Shown here one piece after another: positions 9,001-15,529 of a stretch of 17,189 bases of DNA; the first letter of the stretch is position 1; each line of letters starts with the position of its first letter. The stretch is from the NCBI GenBank assembly GCA_964223495.1, contig CAXQGL010000040.1, forward strand, positions 1 through 17,189, read 5' to 3'. Under the pieces are notes generated by a model. The model did no database searches and was not told the DNA's origin. It saw nothing but the letters and a program-made list of their open reading frames with translations. The stretch is from UBA8752 sp964223495 (GTDB lineage Bacteria > Bacteroidota > Bacteroidia > Flavobacteriales_D > Sanyastnellaceae). A program made the position numbers and the translations under genes.

Positions 9001-12000
9001 AAGACCGTCAACGAGTCAGAGGCGGTGGAACTGCATCCGGCGGAGGTGGATGCCGTCAGGGTGACCGCATAGGTGCCGGGTGCGGGCATCGGAATCAGGA
9101 GCCATGGGTCTTGGCCTGAGGAAATGGCTCCACCCCCATCATCCAGGGTCCATGTGAGGTCCACGGTGACGCCGGTGTCGATGGCTGTGGCGTCCTCGAA
9201 GATGGCATCCGGTCCCGCGCAGAAATCGCCCGGAGCGATGATGCCCGCTTCCGGTTGGGCGTGGACCTCGACGGTTGTGTCATGTTCGGCGGAACAGGTG
9301 ATTTCCGGGTAGACCATGGCGAGGGCCACTTCGATCGTCTGGGGTCCGGCCGCACCGGAAACCGCGGCGGGCAGGGTGCCGCTGGTGGGGGCGTCCAAGG
9401 GCAACCCGTTCCACCACCATTGGGCATCCGCCGTGGCATGGCTGTCCGCATCGGTGAGGTCCAGCGGGATGGCCGCGCCTGCACAGACGTCCTCCAACTG
9501 GAATTCCGCCACCGGCATCACACCCACAAATAGGGCATTGGCCGTGCTGTCCGCGCAGCCCGAGGCTGTGGTCACGGAGAGGGATACCCCATACAGGCCG
9601 GGAGACGGTGTCCCGAAATCGAGCATGGACTCTGTCGACGATGACAGTGCCGCATCCGGATCCGGGGTCCACTGGATGGTCAGCGGATCGGAGGTGGGAT
9701 TGACGCTGGCGTCGGTCCATTGCACTGCATCACCCGCACAGACGGCGGTCGGACCGGCCACGATGGCCTCGGGCAGCGGGGCCACCTCGAGGCTGGCGTT
9801 AGCTGTGTCGCTGCAGCTGCCGAGAGTGGCGATGTGCACCACGTCCACCGCGCCCGGCAGGGCACTCAGGGATGCCGGGTAATCCGGCCCCACCACCTCG
9901 AGGACCGCACCATTGGCGGTCCAGATGTGGCCCGTGCTGTCGTCACTGGCAAGGTCGAGGGCCACCGGACTGTCCTGGCACACTTCGGCCGGCAGGGTGA
10001 ATCCCGCATCGGGGATGGGCTGGACCTCGAATTCGAGGATGTGTTCGGCCACGCAACCCTGATCGGAGACCGCCGTGAACCCCACGGTGTACTGTCCCAG
10101 CGCCGGGGCCTCGAGCAGCAGAGGCAGCAGGCCGTCCTGGCTGAGGTCCAATTGGCCTGAAACCACCCAGTCGGAGGAGACCACCTGGCCCGGGAAGGGA
10201 ATGGTGGAAGCAGCGAGCCAGAGCGCATCTTCGCCATCACAGGCGACATCGGGGCCATAGACCACGACCACGGGCAGCGAGTGGATCATGGCGAATTCGG
10301 AGGAGGAAGCCGTACAGGTCGAACCATCCGGATTGTCCGACAACATGGTGAGGATGACCTGCGGGAACCCCCCGCCCCCGGTCGCTGCCGTGCCGAGGTG
10401 ACCGCCCTCGTCGGAGAGCACTCCTCCGCCCATCAGCGACCAGGTGGATGCCGTGTTGGGAGCGGTGTAGTCATCCGGGCTGTCCAGCGTGAACGGCAAA
10501 GGCTCTCCGGCACAGACCGCGTCGAGGGCGAATCCCGCATCCGCTGCAGGATGGACGGTGAACGCCTCCACGTCTGCCGCACCACAGCCATGCACATCGG
10601 ACAGGGCCCCGTACAGGGCGTATTCACCCGCGGGCAAGAGGCTGAGGTTCGGATTGTCCCACGTCACGGAGGAGACGGTATCCAACCCGTCGGCCACAAG
10701 GGTCCATTGCCACGAAGGATCCTCGCCCGTTGTGGTGATGGTGAGGTCCACCGGGACATTCGAGCATGCATTGGGAATGTCGAGCGACAGGGTCGGCAGG
10801 GGCACGACCTCGATGGTGTCCGTCCATTCGAACTGGCAAACGCCGGTGACGGGAGGAGGTGCCGACACCGTCGCCTGGAAGATCACCTCGTACGTCCCCA
10901 AGGCCGGATCGGCGTCGACATACATGGCGGCGGCCTGGCCGGTGCTGGTTCCATTGACCACCCAGTTGTACTGCGTGCCGGAGGGCACGGCGCCGAGCGG
11001 ATGGGCCTGCAGGACGAAGGGCACATCCTCGCACACGGCCGCATCCACGCCGGCCGTGGCATCGAGGAGGTCACTGGAGAGGGCAAAATCGAGGCCCGGC
11101 TCCACGGTGATGTGGACCGTCGTATCCGCCGTGCAGCCGAAGGCATCGACTGCGGTGAAGACGTAGCCGTAGGTGCCGGCAACGGAAGGCTCCACAACCA
11201 ATCCCGCGCAATCGCCAATGGCGGATTCCGGGAAATCCCAGTTCCCGGAAGGTGCCCAGTATGCACTGTCGCACCCCGTGCCGACGGTGGCCTCGAAGGT
11301 GGTCTGTTCCGGGGTGATGTTCCCGGCGAAGTCGATGGACCAGCCGAACAGGAAGCCGTTGTCCCCGGGCTGGGTGTCCATGAGGTGGAGCGTCCAGGTG
11401 CCGTTGATGGGACACCCCTCGAGTGCCGTCCAATCTCCAGTGGCGGCATAACTGCCTGCAGGCAATGGCGGTGTGGTGGAAGCGCAACCGGACGTCGGGG
11501 TCGGGAGCAGACTCACGGCGGCCGCCTGCCAGTCCACGGTCTCCCCGGGACTCCAGCTGTAGTCGAATCCGACCCCCGGTTCGGGGGGATCGTCCGCGGT
11601 CACGGGCAGGCCGGCATTGATGCAGCCTCCGGCTCCCCCGGGCCAGCCCTGCAGCACCATGGTGTTGCCGTTGGGACATTCCAATTCGACAACGAGATCG
11701 AGGATGAACGAATGCTCGAGGTTGAGGTTCACCCCGACGATGTCGCCGGAATCGGCTACGGCCTGGCCGTACTGGAATCCGCTGAAGGTGATGGAGGACG
11801 TGAAGGCCTGTCCGACCGAGTCGGGAATCACGATGCCCGCTCCGAACGAGGCGTTGGGCTGGCTCGCAACGGGCGTTGTGGTCACGCCTCCCGGCCCAAG
11901 GCCGAGGACCGCGGTGCCGCCCTCACAGACGAGGGGGCCGGTGGCCGGAACGTCGATGGCGATGGGCGCAGCGACATGGATGGTCAGGCCGATGCTGTTG

Positions 12001-12719
12001 ACGCTGCTGCATCCCGCGCTGTCGGTCGCGGTCAATTGGACGGCGTACACCCCGGGTTCCGAGTAGGCATGAACCGGGGCCTGGCCCAAGTCGCCCCCGG
12101 ATCCATCCCCGAAATCCCACAACCAGCCCGCCGCGCCGGAGGTCGCCGGCAGCACCGTCGCTCCTGCGTCGAATTGGACCTCGGTTCCAAGGCAGGTTTC
12201 CACCACACCGGGTTGCACGACGCCGTCCAATGTTGCGACAACCGATGCCACCGGACGGCTGCAGGGTGCGCTGCAAGAGACGAGGGCCGCCCAGTTGCTT
12301 CCGCCCGAAACGCCCGAAACGAAGCGCCAGGTCATGCACCCGGAAGGGTTTTCGGGACCGACGCCGTTTCCGACATCCATCCCCACGAGCCCGGAACCGG
12401 TGTGGCTTTCGTCAGGCGGTCCTGCAGCGTCGTCGCCCCTCCAGAGGAAGAGCGTATCCCCCGCGGACAATGCAAACGTGCTGAACGAGAATGTCAAATC
12501 CCCCCCCACCGTTTCCGGGCAGAAGGTGGTGGTGTGATCCACCCCGGTTCCAGCATCCCCCAAGGCACCTCCATCGTCCAGGAAGTAGAAGTCACAGGCC
12601 GAGACGGTTCCGCCCTCATCGACCAGGTGCTGCTGTGCGCCCAGTTCGGCCGTGCACAGCAGGAACGCGGTGGCCCACAGGGCACCGGACCACAGGCGGC
12701 AATTCCGAATCGGCAACAT
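3093..12719 (-). CDS. Giant T9SS-secreted PKD/Ig-repeat surface protein (CUB, P-domain, type B sorting domain)
   Basis: The product has 3208 residues. A signal peptide (about 1-28, hydrophobic ALWATAFLLC then LGAQ) precedes a CUB-like domain (about 30-150). A canonical PKD domain (155-255) has WDFGDG near 199. Residues about 256-548 are an Ig-like domain interrupted by a proprotein-convertase P-like domain (about 280-475; VNLNLEHSF, DGT-type GTWTLHLMD, GWSIDF). About 28 further PKD/Ig-like domains of some 85 residues follow to about 3105. Each has a Cys-x-Gly near its start and a second Cys near its end. The C-terminus (about 3110-3208) is a CHU_C/gliding-motility domain with VPSGFTPDNDGINDLF and YNRWGELVF, the type B signal for type IX secretion. 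It is likely a surface adhesin or SprB-like filament; no sprF-like gene is adjacent. The ATG at 12719 is preferred to an in-frame GTG at 12734 because it gives a normal signal peptide. The protein is very acidic with two lysines. Ligand unknown. Confidence 0.93.
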   Translation of the reverse strand: MLPIRNCRLWSGALWATAFLLCTAELGAQQHLVDEGGTVSACDFYFLDDGGALGDAGTGVDHTTTFCPETVGGDLTFSFSTFALSAGDTLFLWRGDDAAGPPDESHTGSGLVGMDVGNGVGPENPSGCMTWRFVSGVSGGSNWAALVSCSAPCSRPVASVVATLDGVVQPGVVETCLGTEVQFDAGATVLPATSGAAGWLWDFGDGSGGDLGQAPVHAYSEPGVYAVQLTATDSAGCSSVNSIGLTIHVAAPIAIDVPATGPLVCEGGTAVLGLGPGGVTTTPVASQPNASFGAGIVIPDSVGQAFTSSITFSGFQYGQAVADSGDIVGVNLNLEHSFILDLVVELECPNGNTMVLQGWPGGAGGCINAGLPVTADDPPEPGVGFDYSWSPGETVDWQAAAVSLLPTPTSGCASTTPPLPAGSYAATGDWTALEGCPINGTWTLHLMDTQPGDNGFLFGWSIDFAGNITPEQTTFEATVGTGCDSAYWAPSGNWDFPESAIGDCAGLVVEPSVAGTYGYVFTAVDAFGCTADTTVHITVEPGLDFALSSDLLDATAGVDAAVCEDVPFVLQAHPLGAVPSGTQYNWVVNGTSTGQAAAMYVDADPALGTYEVIFQATVSAPPPVTGVCQFEWTDTIEVVPLPTLSLDIPNACSNVPVDLTITTTGEDPSWQWTLVADGLDTVSSVTWDNPNLSLLPAGEYALYGALSDVHGCGAADVEAFTVHPAADAGFALDAVCAGEPLPFTLDSPDDYTAPNTASTWSLMGGGVLSDEGGHLGTAATGGGGFPQVILTMLSDNPDGSTCTASSSEFAMIHSLPVVVVYGPDVACDGEDALWLAASTIPFPGQVVSSDWVVSGQLDLSQDGLLPLLLEAPALGQYTVGFTAVSDQGCVAEHILEFEVQPIPDAGFTLPAEVCQDSPVALDLASDDSTGHIWTANGAVLEVVGPDYPASLSALPGAVDVVHIATLGSCSDTANASLEVAPLPEAIVAGPTAVCAGDAVQWTDASVNPTSDPLTIQWTPDPDAALSSSTESMLDFGTPSPGLYGVSLSVTTASGCADSTANALFVGVMPVAEFQLEDVCAGAAIPLDLTDADSHATADAQWWWNGLPLDAPTSGTLPAAVSGAAGPQTIEVALAMVYPEITCSAEHDTTVEVHAQPEAGIIAPGDFCAGPDAIFEDATAIDTGVTVDLTWTLDDGGGAISSGQDPWLLIPMPAPGTYAVTLTASTSAGCSSTASDSLTVFASPDAGFTLPLEVCQGSPVQLDTDGPADGGTWTANGVVLTPVDGLYPGNLTEAPGNVTVVHTVDLGNCSDTAAAVLAVAPLPDAIAAGPTAACTGDPVQWNDASINPTPDPLTLAWTPAPGTVLPALAGPALDFGLPGAGTYGMTLTVTTASGCADSTAVAFFVGSTPVPGFALEAVCAGEAIPLALDDPNSLAISDAQWMWNGVPLAVPSTDALPEDVSAMAGAQEVTLTLDAAYPQVTCTAQHSVSVEVYAQPEAAISAPADFCAGPDAAFTDASMVDAGVGLDLLWTLDEGGGAAPSGTDADLLLPTPAPGTYAVSLTASTADGCSSTASDTLTVFASPDAGFTLPTGVCQGNAVEVVTDGPPGSGDWSANGLPFTPVDGLYPESMTDAPGTLTVVHIVDLGNCSDTASAILEVYPRPEAAIAGPTAACTGDAVQWQDASVNPTGNPLTLEWSPASDTLLPPTAGPMLDFGTPDVGVYGVVLTATTSQGCADSAASELFVGTTPDPGFQLNAVCAGQPVPLTLDDATGYAAAEPQWWWNGVPLEVTDVGSLPEVVSDLAGVQELVLSLSLAHPQITCSAAQTAVVEVHAQPDADFTAPADFCAGPDAVFTDATAIDAGVDFDLQWTLDDSAGITVAGDEPDLWLSAPAPGVYAVNLTATTAAGCTSSAADTVVVYAAPDAAFSLPSVVCEGSTLPVPTVGTPGTLSWTLDGEPVSTAGGAFAAAMTAGWGTRTVGVTVTLGSGPSQCEDSHEESLMVEALPEVDFTGDAAACAGEVVQWQEACNHPQGLSLATAWTLDGAASGVGDALVFGSDSEGQYAIGLTATSPAGCAAQMDAVITFEAVPLPGFTLTEACSGTPILWEPQGEGFFGIPSWTWGDIAITMAGDSVPAVVSDFPGEQTLILTLAETYPSGITCSSTDSTTTVVHPTPTADIVGPQDLCVGDTAAFAAVGTTQVPSDLTYAWSWDGTAVGAATGNDLTLPELPTGTLGVQLVVTTTGDCAATASTSMEVVGLPDANFILAESACVGSAVSIESGTGGGTALDSTWTLDGMPLMWTAPGIPAAVTEVPGIHEIALTVALTSGTVTCTSSAQEAIEVHAVPEADWDVDPEACSGLMLTFEAESQIATGVPLTSTWSFMGEDTLSAAGATLALGALEPGQYAVQFEVVGAGGCAAALGEQLTVHPSPDAAFDAGNACVGEAIEVVPGDADGFATGSVAWTWNGNPTTVDGGWMDPMVSAYSGPQMLGATVTTVFSSGYSCSDSHMTTVEVWPNPQAEWDVPAGLCEGEATAFTGSSTIAGGGALMTLWSWNAEGAPLQWEEGETVDPGFLQAGTQAVSMVVESEWGCRDSLYWTFDVHPLPVADFSMEAACAGGTVEWMALAPESWAGAASWTWNGSPLDPGTSGMGTGTGGVLPDDVSADPGIQWIGVDLLETHGDGTVCSASAMESVEVYPQPAATWDIVPGWCAGSSASFTADAGVEVADLVWTLAGPQGTTGYLGNDAELGLLPAGTYSLQLMAGTPDGCVDSLSAAVKVHPNPAVAFSLEPVCAGAAIPVNWSGSDTDSLQATWTWNGGPIDVTGPTLPGAVSATPGLQWIQLAASQEFPTGATCTAAALESVDVYPVPAADVAADTLWCAGEEAIVHAAPSGEGDLTCSWATPFGAQFGPVWTLPEGALGTVPATLTVTSEGGCSGSRDFNVRIDPLPEVVLSDTLLMGCAPFSPELEAATSGYNGLVLSTVWSWPEGEEEAAGWSEEIGVASWPVSCTVMAGDADLMCTGTAYATVVGLEVPEAAFTMFPESPTVRQREVEFTAEEPGNASVFTWTVNGAVESTQPLLDYAFAPYFGDDYTVCLEVMTPFGCTDETCREVEVIGEVQVYVPSGFTPDNDGINDLFKPSVAPLDQVEDYRFEVYNRWGELVFFTEDPEEGWNGSYPGGSHFAGNEVFNWVIVLDTALELPRRMMGQVSAIR
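5952..6959 (-). repeat. Diverged fourth repeat unit (residues 1921-2256)
   Basis: A 1008-bp stretch keeps the four-domain order but is clearly diverged: PDAAFSLP with VCEGS, then AACAGEVVQW, EACSGTPILW and DLCVGDTAAF. Beyond it the two-domain alternation continues with irregular spacing (513 bp from 5951 to 5438), so the strict 339-residue period ends here. Confidence 0.75.
6960..7976 (-). repeat. Higher-order repeat unit 3 (residues 1582-1920)
   Basis: A 1017-bp, 339-residue D-A-B-C unit in register with unit 2. D contains TGVCQGN and PVDGLYP, A contains AACTGD, B contains VCAGQP and WWWNGVPL, and C contains FCAGPDAVFTDA. By eye about two thirds of the D-domain residues match unit 2. Confidence 0.92.
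7977..8993 (-). repeat. Higher-order repeat unit 2 (residues 1243-1581)
   Basis: A 1017-bp, 339-residue D-A-B-C unit. The FCAGPDA codons fall at 9205, 8188 and 7171 in successive units, and the Trp codons of the A domain at 9717, 8700 and 7683: exactly 1017 bases apart both times. Thirty bases at 8785-8814 are identical to 7768-7797. Confidence 0.92.
8994..10013 (-). repeat. Higher-order repeat unit 1 (residues 903-1242)
   Basis: A 1020-bp, 340-residue unit made of four different Ig-like domains in the order D-A-B-C. D begins PDAGFTLP with a Cys-Gln motif, A contains AGPTAVC and DAS, B contains VCAG and WWWNG, and C contains FCAGPD. It is one codon longer than units 2 and 3, the extra codon lying within the D-A portion. 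Confidence 0.9.
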
Positions 12720-12743
12720 GATAAACGGGCGCACGCATTAATT

Positions 12744-12764
12744 TACGATTTATCTACGATTTTA
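12744..12764. promoter_or_regulatory. 11-bp-spaced direct repeat in the AT-rich upstream region of the giant gene
   Basis: TACGATTTA at 12744-12752 recurs as TACGATTTTA at 12755-12764, one helical turn apart. It lies 25 bases upstream of the ATG, in an AT-rich tract (about 12720-12800) that stands out from the GC-rich surroundings. On the minus strand a TTG followed 20 bases later by TAAATTAA is the best promoter candidate, but the match is poor. Confidence 0.35.
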
Positions 12765-12800
12765 TCAATTTCGTCGATACTATTATGTTTTTCAACGACG

Positions 12801-12823
12801 AAAAAAGCCCGCCGAAGCGGGCC
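12801..12823 (-). terminator. Rho-independent terminator of katG
   Basis: On the minus strand GCCCGC-TTCG-GCGGGC forms a 6-bp GC stem closed by a stable TTCG tetraloop and followed by six T residues. It begins 38 bases past the katG stop codon. It separates katG from the giant gene, so the latter needs its own promoter. Confidence 0.9.
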
Positions 12824-12860
12824 TTTCCGAAGGGAGGTTGGCGCCTGGATGGCGCCGGAA

Positions 12861-15059
<2,199 letters not shown>

Positions 15060-15074
15060 GTTGTGAAAGTGTTG

Positions 15075-15098
15075 CGAATTCAGCCGAAGGGCAATTCG
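15075..15098 (-). promoter_or_regulatory. Stem-loop in the katG leader
   Basis: On the minus strand CGAATT-GCC-CTTC-GGC-TG-AATTCG folds into a 9-bp stem with a two-base bulge and a four-base loop, ending 15 bases before the katG ATG. It has no T tract and so is not a terminator. It could affect translation or RNA stability, or be a DNA operator (arms CGAATT/AATTCG). Confidence 0.4.
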
Positions 15099-15118
15099 AT
15101 CAAGCCGTTTCGGGACGT

Positions 15119-15151
15119 CCAATTTAGGAGTTGGAACCCATCCGAATGCAA
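15119..15151 (-). promoter_or_regulatory. Possible katG promoter
   Basis: On the minus strand TTG (15149-15151) is followed after 22 bases by TAAATTGG (15119-15126), one mismatch from TAnnTTTG. Transcription would start near 15112, giving a leader of about 50 bases that contains the stem-loop at 15075-15098. Confidence 0.3.
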
Positions 15152-15222
15152 CTTGGTTCACATGCCGATGGACCGGGGTACAGGGCTTCATTCCCGTGGA
15201 TGTCCACCTCGCATCAGGACAC

Positions 15223-15249
15223 GAAAAAGCCCGGCTAGCGGCCGGGCTT
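15223..15249 (-). terminator. Rho-independent terminator of tRNA-Ser
   Basis: On the minus strand a perfect 9-bp stem AAGCCCGGC/GCCGGGCTT with a five-base loop is followed by T residues. It begins five bases past the tRNA-Ser 3' end and separates the tRNA from katG. Confidence 0.9.
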
Positions 15250-15254
15250 CGATG

Positions 15255-15338
15255 CGGAGAGACGGGGATTCGAACCCCGGCAACGGTTTCCCGTTGACAG
15301 ATTAGCAATCTGCTCCATTACCACTCTGGCACCTCTCC
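15255..15338 (-). tRNA. tRNA-Ser(GCU)
   Basis: Read on the minus strand, GGAGAGG pairs with TCTCTCC (one G-T pair), with discriminator G as in serine tRNAs. The anticodon arm GCAGA-TTGCTAA-TCTGT gives anticodon GCT, reading AGC and AGT. A long class II variable arm (CAACGG-GAAA-CCGTTG) and a T-arm with GGTTCGAATCC confirm the type. CCA is not encoded. Confidence 0.96.
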
Positions 15339-15376
15339 TCTGCCTTCCCTTCGGAAAGCGGTGCGCGAATTTACTG

Positions 15377-15405
15377 CAAACCTATGGGTGATGTGCAATG
15401 GTCAA
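15377..15405 (-). promoter_or_regulatory. tRNA-Ser promoter of Bacteroidota type
   Basis: On the minus strand TTG (15403-15405) is followed after 18 bases by TAGGTTTG (15377-15384), an exact match to the Bacteroidota housekeeping -7 consensus TAnnTTTG. Initiation near 15370 would leave a leader of about 30 bases before the mature tRNA end at 15338. Confidence 0.7.
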
Positions 15406-15493
15406 CCCAGAAAGCGCACTTGAACCACAATTCCAGCCCCGGAGCCCTGCGGCTGCAAAGTCCTCACTCCATTTCACTCCTCCATCATCAGTA

Positions 15494-15512
15494 TAGTGTA
15501 ATTTGTACACTA
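15494..15512. promoter_or_regulatory. Inverted repeat TAGTGTA-N5-TACACTA, candidate operator
   Basis: Two perfect 7-base arms flank ATTTG in the 191-base divergent region between tRNA-Ser and the carbohydrate-binding gene, ending 17 bases upstream of that gene's ATG. The left arm and spacer contain TAATTTG (15499-15505), close to the Bacteroidota -7 box. A bound dimer would sit on the promoter, as expected for a repressor. Confidence 0.5.
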
Positions 15513-15529
15513 ACAGAATCCGAATTTCA

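Noticed and set aside
5952..10013. CRISPR array or mobile-element repeats
   Set aside because: The repeats are in-frame protein domains of about 1 kb with gradual divergence, with no short direct repeats, spacers, terminal inverted repeats or transposase.
3093..12719. Two or more genes merged by sequencing error in the giant frame
   Set aside because: The single frame has an N-terminal signal peptide and a C-terminal sorting domain, with continuous domain alternation between them and no internal signal peptide or sorting domain.
15060..15308. N-terminal extension of katG by 83 codons
   Set aside because: It would include the tRNA-Ser 3' part and its terminator, and the extra residues do not resemble KatG. 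The start at 15059 gives the usual length.
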